A stretch of DNA of 64,000 bases from Leifsonia sp. Root112D2 (GCF_001424905.1 NZ_LMCU01000001.1:1729480-1793479); one strand, 5' to 3'; positions 30,969 through 41,867 are shown, numbered from the stretch's first letter. Made by a program: numbers and translations. The notes: generated from the sequence alone by a model not told the origin.

Positions 30969-32779
30969 GCACGGCAACGGTTCTCGGCGTCGAAGGCGAA
31001 GAACGCAACGACTTCACGAAGCAGGAGTCGCGTCAGATTCGCGCCCGTTCGCTGCGTCTGCTGGGCTCCCTGCTCGCCCCGCTCAAGCTGCGTGTGATTC
31101 TGACCATGCTCATCGTCGTGGTGAGCACGGCGGCGCAGATCGTGGGCCCGATTCTCATCGCGTACGGCATTGACAGCGGTCTGCCGGCCCTGCTCAAGCA
31201 GGACTGGATACCCCTGGCCATGGCCGGCGTCGCGTACCTGCTCTCGGGCATTGCCGGTGCGGCGCTGATCGCGTGGTACACGGTGCTTTCGGCGCGCATC
31301 AGCCAGGCCATTCTCATCGACCTGCGCAAGCGGGTCTTCCTGCAGACGCAGCGGCTGAGCCTTGAGTTTCACGAGTCGTACACCTCGGGCCGCATCATCT
31401 CGCGTCAGACGAGCGACCTCGATTCGATTCGCGAGCTGCTCGACTCGGGCATCAACCAGCTCGTACAGGGCTTCCTGTACATGCTGTTCATCACCATTGC
31501 GCTGTTCACGCTCGACTGGGTGAGCGGCGTGGTGCTGCTGTGCTCGCTCGTGCCGCTGTACTTCTTGACCCGCTGGTTCCAGAGGCGTTCGCAGCGCCTG
31601 TTCCGCATCTCGCGGGTGGCCTCGGCGAAGGTCATCGTGCAGTTCGTCGAGACCATGACGGGCATCCGCGCGGTCAAGGCGTTCCGCAAGGAGAAGCGCA
31701 ACGAGAAGGAGTTCGGCACCCTCGTCGAGGAGTACCGCGACGTCAACAACAAGACGATCCAGCTGTTCGGAATCTTCGATCCCGGGCTGGTGATGATCGG
31801 CAACGTCACCGTCGGTGTCGTGCTGCTGATCGGCGGGTTCCGAGTGGCCGAGGGCCAGCTGGCGATCGGCGCACTGCTCGGCGTGCTCTTGTACACGCGT
31901 CGCTTCTTCGACCCCATGGAGGAGATGGCGATGTTCTACAACTCCTACCAGTCGGCGGCCGCGGCGCTGGAGAAGATCTCGGGCGTGCTCGAGGAGGCGC
32001 AGAGCGTTCCCGACCCGGCGCATCCGGTCGACCTGTGGGAGTCGGCGGGGCACGTGCGCTTTGATGGCGTGCGCTTCGCCTACAAAGAGGATCGGGTGAT
32101 TCTGCCCGATTTCAGCCTGGATATTCCGGCGGGGCAGACCATCGCGCTGGTCGGCTCGACGGGCGCGGGCAAGTCCACGCTGGCCAAGCTGATCTCGCGG
32201 TTCTACGACCCGACGGTGGGTGAGGTCACGCTCGACGGCGTCGACCTGCGTTCACTGCACCCGAAGGATCTGCGCCGTGCCATCGTGATGGTGACGCAGG
32301 AGGCGTACCTGTTCAGCGGTTCGGTGGCCGACAACATCGCCATCGGCAAGCCGGATGCGACGCTCGAGGAGATCACGGCCGCCGCGCGCGCGGTCGGAGC
32401 AGACGAGTTCATCCAGGGCCTGCCGAACGGCTACGACACCGATGTGAACAAGCGCGGCGGGCGCGTCTCGGCCGGTCAGCGTCAGCTCATCTCGTTCGCG
32501 CGGGCCTTTCTGGCGAACCCGACTGTGCTGATTCTGGATGAGGCGACCAGCTCGCTCGACATTCCGAGCGAGCGGCTCGTGCAGCAGGCGCTGCAGACGC
32601 TGCTGGCCGACCGCACCGCGGTGATCATCGCGCACCGCCTGTCGACGGTGGCGATAGCCGACCGGGTGCTTGTGATGGAGCACGGCATGATCGTGGAGGA
32701 CGGCACGCCGGATGACCTGATTGCTGGCACGGGCCGCTTCGCCCAGCTGCACGCCGCCTGGCGCGACTCGCTCGTGTGA
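30965..32779 (+). CDS. ABC exporter subunit with catalytic ATPase site (heterodimer half 2)
   Basis: 604-residue half-transporter. Six-span membrane domain (about 35-330) and ATPase with Walker A GSTGAGKST from residue 397, Walker B VLILDE with catalytic Glu526, and switch His in IIAHRLST. Its signature is VSAGQ (501-505) instead of LSGGQ. The non-canonical signature faces the degenerate Walker site of half 1, while half 1's perfect LSGGQ faces this subunit's intact site. That reciprocal pattern is what a TM287/288-like asymmetric heterodimer should show. GTG start overlaps the stop of half 1. Confidence 0.88.
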   Translation: MSTATVLGVEGEERNDFTKQESRQIRARSLRLLGSLLAPLKLRVILTMLIVVVSTAAQIVGPILIAYGIDSGLPALLKQDWIPLAMAGVAYLLSGIAGAALIAWYTVLSARISQAILIDLRKRVFLQTQRLSLEFHESYTSGRIISRQTSDLDSIRELLDSGINQLVQGFLYMLFITIALFTLDWVSGVVLLCSLVPLYFLTRWFQRRSQRLFRISRVASAKVIVQFVETMTGIRAVKAFRKEKRNEKEFGTLVEEYRDVNNKTIQLFGIFDPGLVMIGNVTVGVVLLIGGFRVAEGQLAIGALLGVLLYTRRFFDPMEEMAMFYNSYQSAAAALEKISGVLEEAQSVPDPAHPVDLWESAGHVRFDGVRFAYKEDRVILPDFSLDIPAGQTIALVGSTGAGKSTLAKLISRFYDPTVGEVTLDGVDLRSLHPKDLRRAIVMVTQEAYLFSGSVADNIAIGKPDATLEEITAAARAVGADEFIQGLPNGYDTDVNKRGGRVSAGQRQLISFARAFLANPTVLILDEATSSLDIPSERLVQQALQTLLADRTAVIIAHRLSTVAIADRVLVMEHGMIVEDGTPDDLIAGTGRFAQLHAAWRDSLV

Positions 32780-32795
32780 CCGCGCTTCGGCAGGC

Positions 32796-33113
32796 TCAGC
32801 GACCGGTGTCCGGTCGCCAGCGCGCCGTGCGCAGGTCGATGCGGTAGCTGCCGTCGGCGCGATCCGCGAGCGGCGTGTTCTCGGCGCGATAGTGCTCGAG
32901 CGCGCGCGCATCGTGGCAGAGGGGCGGTTCGCCACTGGCTCGGATGACCCGCCACCAAGCCACGTCGCTGCCGTAGCGCGCCATCACCTGGCCGACCACG
33001 CGCGCGCCGCGCGATCCGAGTTCGGCGGCGATGCCGCCATAGGTCATGACCCGGCCCGGGGGGATATCTTCCACGATGGCCAGAACGTGCTCGACGAAGG
33101 ATTCGTTCAGCAC
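32796..33113 (-). CDS. Alkyltransferase-like protein (ATL, MGMT family)
   Basis: 105-residue protein with only the DNA-binding C-terminal domain of O6-alkylguanine-DNA alkyltransferases: IPPGRVMTYGGIAAELGS, RVVGQVMAR and ASGEPP blocks. The active-site PCHR motif is replaced by AWWR: Trp53 stands where the methyl-accepting Cys should be, so it cannot dealkylate. ATL proteins bind O6-alkylguanine and hand lesions to nucleotide excision repair. Start GTG at 33113 with AGGTGG 5 nt upstream; longer in-frame readings start with Ser/Arg-rich sequence. Overlap of the 3' end with a hairpin noted separately. Confidence 0.83.
   Translation of the reverse strand: MLNESFVEHVLAIVEDIPPGRVMTYGGIAAELGSRGARVVGQVMARYGSDVAWWRVIRASGEPPLCHDARALEHYRAENTPLADRADGSYRIDLRTARWRPDTGR
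32799..32817. terminator. Hairpin between convergent exporter and alkyltransferase-like genes
   Basis: GCGACCGG-TGT-CCGGTCGC, a perfect 8-bp stem overlapping the last codons of the alkyltransferase-like gene, 20 nt after the exporter stop. It is preceded by a CTTCGGCAGGCTCAGCGACC stretch that looks like a dispersed repeat. Confidence 0.5.
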
Positions 33114-33141
33114 GGGGCCACCTGCGCCGCGCCGCGATGGC

Positions 33142-33594
33142 TCAGAGCTGGAGGGCACCGATCGTCTCGCTGTACTGCGTCTCGCCGACATCGGTGAACC
33201 CGATGCGGTGGAAGAACGCCTCCGGTCCGTCTTCGCCGGGCTCCCAGATCACGGTGATGCGGTCGAAGCCACGGGCGCGGGCTTCCTCGGCCAGCGCGCG
33301 GGTGGCGAAGGTGCCGACGCCTTGGCCCTGGGCCTCCGCGTCGACGTTGATGCGCCAGATGCAGGCGCGGAATTCCTCATGCTCGGAATCCGGGTCGAAG
33401 TTTCCATGGATGAAGCCCACCACATCGTCACCGAGGGTCACGACCCGCTGCCACGAGGTGTTCGGATTGATCACCGCGGAAGCCGCAGAATAGGAGACCG
33501 GCGCGATGAACTGCTCTTGTCCAGGCTTGAGGGTCAGATTGTTGGCGGCCACGATGTTCGACGCAGACAACTCTTCCAGTTTCAACTCAGCCAT
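33142..33594 (-). CDS. GNAT family N-acetyltransferase
   Basis: 150-residue acetyltransferase. The acetyl-CoA pyrophosphate loop is present as AEAQGQGVGTFATRAL (Q/R-x-x-G-x-G type), with RINVDAEAQ before it and a C-terminal FFHRIGFTDVGE. The shape resembles SpeG/PaiA-like or diamine-type GNATs, but the acceptor cannot be told. ATG at 33594 has a -10-like TACCCT 6 nt upstream and no ribosome site, so it is probably leaderless. It may be co-transcribed with the alkyltransferase-like gene 28 nt downstream. Confidence 0.83.
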   Translation of the reverse strand: MAELKLEELSASNIVAANNLTLKPGQEQFIAPVSYSAASAVINPNTSWQRVVTLGDDVVGFIHGNFDPDSEHEEFRACIWRINVDAEAQGQGVGTFATRALAEEARARGFDRITVIWEPGEDGPEAFFHRIGFTDVGETQYSETIGALQL

Positions 33595-33600
33595 GGCAAC

Positions 33601-33606
33601 AGGGTA
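33601..33606 (-). promoter_or_regulatory. -10 hexamer TACCCT, leaderless promoter
   Basis: TACCCT on the minus strand, 6 nt before the GNAT start codon. Confidence 0.4.
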
Positions 33607-33731
33607 ACCGACCCCGGTGATCGGCGGATAGTCAGCAATTGCGCGGACAGCGAATATGACGGATGAATCGCGTCTCTCCTTTCGGGTTCTGAGGGTGCCG
33701 GATGCATGGCGCGGGATGCGAAACTGGGGCC

Positions 33732-35369
33732 ATGCTGATTCCACGGCCGGCCTCGTTCGACGAGCGCGACGGAGAGTTTCTGCTCGACGCTGACACGCGC
33801 ATTGCCGCGCCCGCCTCCCTCAGCGGCGTCGTCGCCTGGCTGCAGGCGGCGCTGAGGCCGGCAACCGGGCTGCCGCTCGGGCAGATCGCCGATACCGCGT
33901 CCGCCGGCGGCGACAACGCAATCGAGCTGTCGCTCGAGCCGTCCCTGGGTCATGAGGCGTTCCGCCTCGAGGTGGTGAGCGAGGGCATCCGCATCACCGG
34001 CGGCGACGCCGCGGGCGTCTTCTACGGCTGCCAGGCACTGCTGCAATTGCTTCCGCCGACGGTCTATCGACGTGCAGCGGTGGCCGACGCGCACTGGCGC
34101 ATCCGGTGTGTGAGCATCACGGATGCGCCGCGCTTCGGCTGGCGGGGTGCCATGCTCGACGTCGCCCGGCACTTCATGCCCAAGCACGATCTGCTGCGCT
34201 TCATCGACCTGATGGCCATGCACCGCCTGAACACCCTGCATCTGCACCTGACCGAAGACCAGGGCTGGCGCATCGAGATCAGGCGGTACCCGCGGCTGAC
34301 CGAGGTCGGCTCCTGGCGCCAGGAAAGTCAGGTGGGGGCCGAGGGCGGCGGCCCAGCGCCGGGCTTCGACGGTCGACCGCACGGTGGCTTCTACACGCAG
34401 GACGATATTCGCGAGATCGTCGCCTATGCCGCGGCGCGCTTCGTCACGGTGGTGCCCGAGATCGAGACGCCGGGCCACGCGCAGGCCGCCATCGCCGCGT
34501 ACCCCGAGCTCGGCGTCACGAGCGAGTCGCTGAAGCCCTGGACGCGCTGGGGCGTCAACGAAAACGTGCTGAATGTCGAGGAGAGCACGCTCGAGTTTTT
34601 TACGAACGTCTTCGATGAGGTCATGGAGCTGTTCCCCTCCGCCTATATCGGCGTCGGCGGCGACGAGTGCCCCAAGGTGCAGTGGGCCTCGGATGCGCGC
34701 ACCCAGAAGCGCATGCGGGAGCTGGGAGTCGAGAACGAGGAGCAGCTGCAGAGCTGGTTCATCACCCGTCTCGACGACCATCTGACCGCACGCGGACGGC
34801 GGCTGTTCGGCTGGGACGAGATTCTCGAGGGAGGGCTCGCCCCTGGGGCGACTGTCGCATCGTGGCGCGGCATGGCCGGCGCCATCGCGGCGGCCCGTCG
34901 TGGCCACGACGTCGTCTCCTGTCCCGACGACCAGGTGTACCTCGACTACCGGCAATCGGATGCCCCTGACGAGCCCATCCCCGTCGCGACGGTGCTGAGC
35001 GTCGAAGACGTCTACGCCTTCGATCCGGTCCCTTCCGAGTTGAGCGCCGCCGAGGCCGCGCACGTGCTGGGCGGGCAGGCCAATATCTGGACCGAGCACA
35101 TGGATTCGCCACGCATCGTCGACTACTTTGCCTTTCCGCGCCTGTGTGCGCTCGCCGAGGCGCTGTGGAGCACGGGGGAGCGCGACTATGCGGAGTTCTC
35201 GACGCGCCTCGACGAACACCTGGCGCGCCTCGACGCCATCGGCGTCGAATACCGCCACCCGGATGGCCCGCGACCGTGGCAGACACGTCCCGGCATCCCG
35301 GGGCGGCCGGCCACCCGCGCGCAGCGCGAGGAATACATGGCGCAGATCACCGCGGGCATTGCGGACTGA
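33732..35369 (+). CDS. Beta-N-acetylhexosaminidase, glycoside hydrolase family 20
   Basis: 545-residue GH20 enzyme. N-terminal GH20b domain to about residue 125, then the catalytic barrel with HLHLTEDQGWRIEI and the Asp311-Glu312 pair in VGGDECPK; these drive substrate-assisted cleavage of terminal GlcNAc/GalNAc. C-terminal WTEHMDSP also fits. No signal peptide, so it acts in the cytoplasm on imported chito-oligosaccharides. A GAAACT hexamer 6 nt before the ATG resembles the leaderless promoters seen nearby. First gene of a GH20-GH3-nagB run. Confidence 0.92.
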   Translation: MLIPRPASFDERDGEFLLDADTRIAAPASLSGVVAWLQAALRPATGLPLGQIADTASAGGDNAIELSLEPSLGHEAFRLEVVSEGIRITGGDAAGVFYGCQALLQLLPPTVYRRAAVADAHWRIRCVSITDAPRFGWRGAMLDVARHFMPKHDLLRFIDLMAMHRLNTLHLHLTEDQGWRIEIRRYPRLTEVGSWRQESQVGAEGGGPAPGFDGRPHGGFYTQDDIREIVAYAAARFVTVVPEIETPGHAQAAIAAYPELGVTSESLKPWTRWGVNENVLNVEESTLEFFTNVFDEVMELFPSAYIGVGGDECPKVQWASDARTQKRMRELGVENEEQLQSWFITRLDDHLTARGRRLFGWDEILEGGLAPGATVASWRGMAGAIAAARRGHDVVSCPDDQVYLDYRQSDAPDEPIPVATVLSVEDVYAFDPVPSELSAAEAAHVLGGQANIWTEHMDSPRIVDYFAFPRLCALAEALWSTGERDYAEFSTRLDEHLARLDAIGVEYRHPDGPRPWQTRPGIPGRPATRAQREEYMAQITAGIAD

Positions 35370-35372
35370 ACT

Positions 35373-36896
35373 GTGCCGACGATGACCGATATGCGACGCA
35401 CAGTGGCGGCAACCCTTCTGCCCGGCTTCGAGGGCACGACCCTGCCGGAGTGGCTGCGGGCGCGCCTCGTCGATGGTTTGGGCGGCGTGTGCCTCTTCGG
35501 TGAGAACGTCGTCTCGGCGGGCCAGCTGCGCGCGCTCACCGACGCGATTCTCGACGCCAATCCGCTCGCCGTCATCGCCATCGACGAGGAGGGCGGCGAC
35601 GTCACCAGACTGTTCGCCTCAACAGGATCTCCGTACCCCGGCAATGCCGTGCTCGGCCGCTGGAACGACCTGGAGGCGACCGCAGCAGTCGGGCGTGAGG
35701 TTGGCAGGCAGCTGCGCCTGGCCGGCTGTACGGTGAACTTCGCCCCGGACGTCGACATCAATTCGAACCCGGACAACCCGGTGATTGGGGTGCGCAGCTT
35801 CGGAATCGACCCCGAGGCCGTGGCCAGGCACAGCGCCGCATGGGTGACCGGGCTGCAGAGCCAGGGCGTTGCCGCAAGTGCGAAACACTTTCCCGGTCAC
35901 GGTGACACGGCCCAGGACTCGCACCTGGCCCTGCCGGTCGTTGACCGCTCGCTCGAGGAGCTTCGGCAGCGTGAACTCAAGCCGTTCGAGGCGGCCATCG
36001 CCGCGGGCACACGCACCATCATGACCTCGCACATTCTGCTGCCCCAGCTCGACGCGCAGAACCCGGCGACACTGAGCCGACGCATTCTGCAGGGGCTTCT
36101 GCGCGACGAGCTCGGCTTCGAGGGCGTGATAGTCAGCGACGCACTCGACATGAAGGGCGCGAGCGGCGTGACGGGCATCCCCGTCGCCGCGGTGTGGGCC
36201 CTCGCGGCCGGCTGCGAGCTGCTCTGCATCGGAACCAGGAACACGGATGCGCAGCTCGGCGAGATCGAAGAGGAGATTCTGACGGCGCTCGGCGACGGCC
36301 GCCTCGAGTCGCAGCGTGTCGAGGCCGCCGCCGCTCAGGTGCGCGGCCTCTCCCGTGCGCTCGCGGCGCAGCGCCGCGACATCCCGATTGCGGCATCCGC
36401 CGACCGCGTCGAAGCCGATTCGCACGATGAGGCTGCCGAGGACGCCCGGGTGATCGCCGCCTTCGATGTGCAGCCCGGTGCGCACACGTGGCCCGGGCGT
36501 GGCTCCGCACGGTATACCGTGATGCGCATGGACAGCGTTGCGAACATCGCCGTCGGCGCCGCGCGTTGGGGGCCGTTCGCCGAGACCGCGCAGAATCCGG
36601 ATGCCGCGGCATCCGTCGCATTCAGCGGCCAGCAGCTCCTCGCGTTCGCTGCCGGTGATTCGCTCGATGCGGCGCTCGCCATCGAGACTCCGGTGCTGCT
36701 CATCGGCAGAAACAACCACCTGCATGCTTTTGTGCGCGACGCCGTGGACGCACTGCGCGCGGCAGGGGCGTCGGTGCTTGTCGTGGATATGGGCTGGCCC
36801 TCGGAGGATCGTCGCTACGCGGATGTTGCGACGTTCGGCGCGACCCGACTGATCGGCCGCGCCCTGCTCGCCTGGCTGCGAGGGGATGCGTCGTGA
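35373..36896 (+). CDS. Glycoside hydrolase family 3 beta-N-acetylhexosaminidase (NagZ-like)
   Basis: 507-residue GH3 enzyme with a NagZ-type active site: KHFPGHGDTAQDSH beginning Lys171, with the family general-acid His in the DSH, and nucleophile Asp256 in IVSDALDMKGA. A second alpha/beta domain follows (about 330-507), absent from the short Gram-negative NagZ but common in actinobacteria and Firmicutes. Cytoplasmic; it releases GlcNAc from chito-oligosaccharides or muropeptides. GTG at 35373 lies 3 nt after the GH20 stop; ATGs at 35382 and 35391 are possible starts. Stop overlaps a short ORF (GTGA). Confidence 0.9.
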   Translation: MPTMTDMRRTVAATLLPGFEGTTLPEWLRARLVDGLGGVCLFGENVVSAGQLRALTDAILDANPLAVIAIDEEGGDVTRLFASTGSPYPGNAVLGRWNDLEATAAVGREVGRQLRLAGCTVNFAPDVDINSNPDNPVIGVRSFGIDPEAVARHSAAWVTGLQSQGVAASAKHFPGHGDTAQDSHLALPVVDRSLEELRQRELKPFEAAIAAGTRTIMTSHILLPQLDAQNPATLSRRILQGLLRDELGFEGVIVSDALDMKGASGVTGIPVAAVWALAAGCELLCIGTRNTDAQLGEIEEEILTALGDGRLESQRVEAAAAQVRGLSRALAAQRRDIPIAASADRVEADSHDEAAEDARVIAAFDVQPGAHTWPGRGSARYTVMRMDSVANIAVGAARWGPFAETAQNPDAAASVAFSGQQLLAFAAGDSLDAALAIETPVLLIGRNNHLHAFVRDAVDALRAAGASVLVVDMGWPSEDRRYADVATFGATRLIGRALLAWLRGDAS

Positions 36897-36949
36897 GACT
36901 GACGATTGATCCGGCCCTGATAGGCGCCGGCGACAGGGAGGCGTTCTAA
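36893..36949 (+). CDS. 18-residue ORF between GH3 and nagB
   Basis: GTG start overlaps the GH3 stop (GTGA) and the TAA is directly followed by the nagB ATG. The peptide begins MRLTIDPALIGAG. It contains GGAGG (from about 36936), which serves as nagB's ribosome site. Probably a coupling ORF or the remnant of a deleted gene rather than a functional protein. Confidence 0.25.
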   Translation: MRLTIDPALIGAGDREAF

Positions 36950-37735
36950 ATGGCGGAAGTGGTTATTGTCGGCTCGGAGGCCGAGGCGGGCGAGATCGTC
37001 GCCGACAGTATTCAGGAGCTCGTGGCGCAGCATCCGGATGCCGTGCTCGGCCTGGCAACAGGATCGACACCGCTGTCGGTCTACCGCGCCCTCGCCGAGC
37101 GCGTGCGTTCGGGAAGGGCCGATCTGAGTGCCGTGCGCGGTTTCGCGCTCGACGAGTATGTCGGAATTGCGCCGGGGTCTCCGCAGAGCTATCGAACCGT
37201 GATCGAGACCGAGGTCGTGGGGCCGCTGGGGCTGGACCCCGCGCGGGTGCAGGTGCCGAACGGCACCCTCGAGACTATTCGCGCGGCAGGCGCCGACTAC
37301 GAACGGGCCATCGTCGCGGCTGGCGGCATCGACGTGCAGATTCTGGGCATCGGAACCGACGGCCACATCGGGTTCAACGAACCGGGCTCCTCGTTCGCCT
37401 CGCTCACCCGGGTGAAGACCCTCACCGAACAGACGCGTCGCGACAACGCGCGCTTCTTCGACTCGCCAGACGACGTGCCGGTGCACTGCATCACGCAGGG
37501 GCTCGGTACGATTCTGCGTGCCAGGCATCTCGTGCTGCTCGCCTTCGGTGCGGGCAAGGCGGATGCGATCGCCGCCGCCATCGAGGGACCGCTGAGCGCC
37601 AGCAATCCCGCCAGCGCCATCCAGCTGCATCCGCACGCCACCGTCGTGCTCGACGAGGCCGCGGCTGCGGCACTCTCCGACCGCGACTACTACCGCTACG
37701 CCTGGGCCAATAAGCCCGAATGGCAGGGTCTCTGA
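36950..37735 (+). CDS. nagB: Glucosamine-6-phosphate deaminase
   Basis: 261-residue NagB, converting glucosamine-6-phosphate to fructose-6-phosphate and ammonia. LATGSTPLSVYRAL for phosphate binding, FALDEYVGIAPGSPQSY with the catalytic Asp, and GIGTDGHIGFNEPGSSF with the ring-opening His are all present. Standard length. GGAGG 9 nt upstream. Terminal gene of the GH20-GH3-nagB operon; the deacetylase nagA is 3 kb away on the other strand, so the pathway is split. Confidence 0.95.
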   Translation: MAEVVIVGSEAEAGEIVADSIQELVAQHPDAVLGLATGSTPLSVYRALAERVRSGRADLSAVRGFALDEYVGIAPGSPQSYRTVIETEVVGPLGLDPARVQVPNGTLETIRAAGADYERAIVAAGGIDVQILGIGTDGHIGFNEPGSSFASLTRVKTLTEQTRRDNARFFDSPDDVPVHCITQGLGTILRARHLVLLAFGAGKADAIAAAIEGPLSASNPASAIQLHPHATVVLDEAAAAALSDRDYYRYAWANKPEWQGL

Positions 37736-37770
37736 CCGGCCAGCAGCACACCGTTCAGGTTCTCCCTATA

Positions 37771-37784
37771 TCTTGATATCAAGA
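37771..37784. promoter_or_regulatory. Perfect 14-bp palindrome upstream of icd
   Basis: TCTTGATATCAAGA, symmetric over all 14 positions, 38 nt before the icd start in an AT-rich patch. The sequence type suits a MarR-family repressor. In Streptomyces the MarR protein TamR is reported to control isocitrate dehydrogenase; whether this is the same motif needs checking. Confidence 0.5.
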
Positions 37785-37822
37785 CAAGTTCAACGCACGC
37801 GACGCCAAGGAGTTACCGCACG

Positions 37823-40033
<2,211 letters not shown>

Positions 40034-40054
40034 ATTCCGGTAACCCGTGTGCGG

Positions 40055-40081
40055 GGCCCGAGCGGATCATCCGCTCGGGCC
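40055..40081 (+). terminator. Terminator hairpin after icd
   Basis: GGCCCGAGCGGA and TCCGCTCGGGCC form a perfect 12-bp stem with a 3-nt loop, 21 nt after the icd stop. Confidence 0.75.
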
Positions 40082-40128
40082 AACAATCCGTACGGGCAGC
40101 GGCTCTGAGGCAGCCTCGCGCACGTGAA

Positions 40129-40548
40129 TTACAGGGTGCAGGCCTTCTGAAGCGCGGTAAAGGTGTCGCTCATCTTCTGCGACGACTTCTCAACGGCCGC
40201 GGTGTCTGGGTTCTTGGGGTCGGCGGCGAGCTTCGCGAAGTCGCCCGAGAAGTCGTTCATTGCCGCCGCAGCCTTGTCGGCCAGCGGCTTGATGTCAGAC
40301 TGGGTCACCTTGCCTGCCGCGGTCGTGAAGGACGCCGCCATGTTCTTCATGGACTTCGCCGCGCCATCCGGATCGGACTGGAAGTTGCTCATGCTCGACG
40401 AGACCTCGCTCGACGCGGTCGAGACGCTCTGGGCGATGGATTTGCATGCGTCGATCTTGCTCTGACCGCCGGCACAGCCGGTGAGCAGCAGCGTCGTCAT
40501 GGCGACGCCGGCCAGCGCAGAGACGAGAGCTCTCCTGCGATTTTTCAT
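40129..40548 (-). CDS. Small secreted lipoprotein of unknown function
   Basis: 139-residue lipoprotein: basic N-terminus (MKNRRR), hydrophobic core and lipobox LTGC with lipid Cys25. The mature part (about 115 residues) is helical and Ser/Ala/Lys-rich, with a Cys near each end (CKSIAQSV and QKACTL), possibly a disulfide. No family recognised. AGGGGGAA precedes the ATG. A tandem direct repeat of GTGCACGGCG (40566-40575, 40583-40592) lies in its upstream region. Convergent with icd. Confidence 0.75.
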   Translation of the reverse strand: MKNRRRALVSALAGVAMTTLLLTGCAGGQSKIDACKSIAQSVSTASSEVSSSMSNFQSDPDGAAKSMKNMAASFTTAAGKVTQSDIKPLADKAAAAMNDFSGDFAKLAADPKNPDTAAVEKSSQKMSDTFTALQKACTL

Positions 40549-40589
40549 GTGTTCCCCCTGGTTGTGTGCACGGCGTTGTTGGGTGCACG

Positions 40590-40620
40590 GCGCTGCTCTA
40601 CCCCCGTTCGGGGGCAGCGC
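40590..40620 (-). terminator. Candidate terminator after nagA
   Basis: CCCCCG-TT-CGGGGG with an outer GCGCTG/CAGCGC pair and an asymmetric internal bulge, about 70 nt after the nagA stop on the minus strand. Confidence 0.45.
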
Positions 40621-40688
40621 ACTTCAGCATACAGATTTGAAACCTACGGATGTGACGTCCCGCGTCAGCGACGCTGCCTCCGGAGCGC

Positions 40689-41867
40689 CTATTCGCGTGA
40701 GCCGGCCGGGAGCGCCGTTCCGGCAGCCCACACTTGCTGTACCGCCCATTCGTGGTCGAGCAGCACGGCGTCGGCGGCGAACCCCGGCCGCAGGTGTCCG
40801 AACTCATGTGACAGGCCGAGCGCTGTGGCCGGCGTGGCCGTCAGTGCCTCGACAGCGGCCCTCGGCTCGATTCCGCTCTGCGTGACGGCGATGCGCAACG
40901 CGGCATCCTGGGTCAGGGTCGAGCCGGCTATGGAGTTGGTTCCCGAAAGCACCGCCAGACCATCCGTCACCGTCACATTGAGCGAGCCGAGTCGGTAGTC
41001 TCCGTCGGTCGATCCGGCTGCGGCCATGGCATCCGTGATCAACGCGACACGGCCCGGTGCCGAGCGGAACGCCAGACGCGCCACCTCGGGGTGCACGTGC
41101 AGGCCGTCGAGAATGAGTTCGAGGGTGACGTCATGATTCTCGAACGCCGCGATGATCGGGCCCGGCTGCCGATGATGGATGCCGTTCATCGCGTTGAAGG
41201 TGTGGGTGAGCAACCGTGCACCCACCTCGAACGCCCGCTTGGTCTGTTCGTAGTCGGCCTCGGTGTGCCCGATGCCCACGATGACGCCGGCCTCGAGCAG
41301 CACCTCGATGGCCTCGAGCGCATTCGGGCGCTCCGGCGCAATGGTGATCTGGCGCAGCGTGCCGCGTGCGGCGCCGATGAGTTCCTCGAGCATCTCGGGC
41401 TGCGGGTCGCGAATGAAGGCGGGGTCGTGCGCACCGCGCCGCTCGATGGCGAGGAAGGGGCCCTCCAGGTGCGAGCCCAGAATGAGCGGATCGAGGTCGG
41501 TGAGGTCGGCGATGGTGCTCAGGCTCTCGCGCAGCTGCGCCAGCGGGTTCGCCACCAGGCTGATAACCGAGCGTGTCGTGCCGTGTGCCCGGTGGGTCGC
41601 CAGACCGGCGAGTATCTCCTCGGGTCCGTTGTCGAAGCCGTGGCCGCCACCTCCGTGACCGTGCAGGTCGATGAATCCGGGTGTCAGCCAGCCCCCGCCG
41701 GCATCCGTCACGTTTCTGCCTTCGACGTGCTGCCGCCAGCCGTCGCCGTGGCCGACCGCGGTGATGCGGTCCTCGCTGCTCACCAGCCAGAAATCGTCGA
41801 TCTGACCGTCGGCATCGAGTTTGCGGGCACCATGAATGACCGCCCCGGATGCCTCGGCCCCGGTCAT
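40689..41867 (-). CDS. nagA: N-acetylglucosamine-6-phosphate deacetylase
   Basis: 392-residue amidohydrolase-superfamily enzyme, removing acetate from GlcNAc-6-phosphate to feed NagB. Metal and substrate motifs: GFIDLHGHGGGGHGFD, Glu in GSHLEGPFL, VIVGIGHTEADY, LTHTFNAMNGIHHR (His ligand) and the catalytic Asp in LITDAMAAAG. The ATG at 41867 overlaps the DUF2568 stop (ATGA). It is not next to nagB: icd and a lipoprotein gene intervene. Confidence 0.93.
   Translation of the reverse strand: MTGAEASGAVIHGARKLDADGQIDDFWLVSSEDRITAVGHGDGWRQHVEGRNVTDAGGGWLTPGFIDLHGHGGGGHGFDNGPEEILAGLATHRAHGTTRSVISLVANPLAQLRESLSTIADLTDLDPLILGSHLEGPFLAIERRGAHDPAFIRDPQPEMLEELIGAARGTLRQITIAPERPNALEAIEVLLEAGVIVGIGHTEADYEQTKRAFEVGARLLTHTFNAMNGIHHRQPGPIIAAFENHDVTLELILDGLHVHPEVARLAFRSAPGRVALITDAMAAAGSTDGDYRLGSLNVTVTDGLAVLSGTNSIAGSTLTQDAALRIAVTQSGIEPRAAVEALTATPATALGLSHEFGHLRPGFAADAVLLDHEWAVQQVWAAGTALPAGSRE

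Noticed and set aside
40566..40592. Tandem GTGCACGGCG direct repeats as a CRISPR-like or iteron array
   Set aside because: Only two units of 10 nt, 17-nt period; at most a weak operator for the lipoprotein gene.
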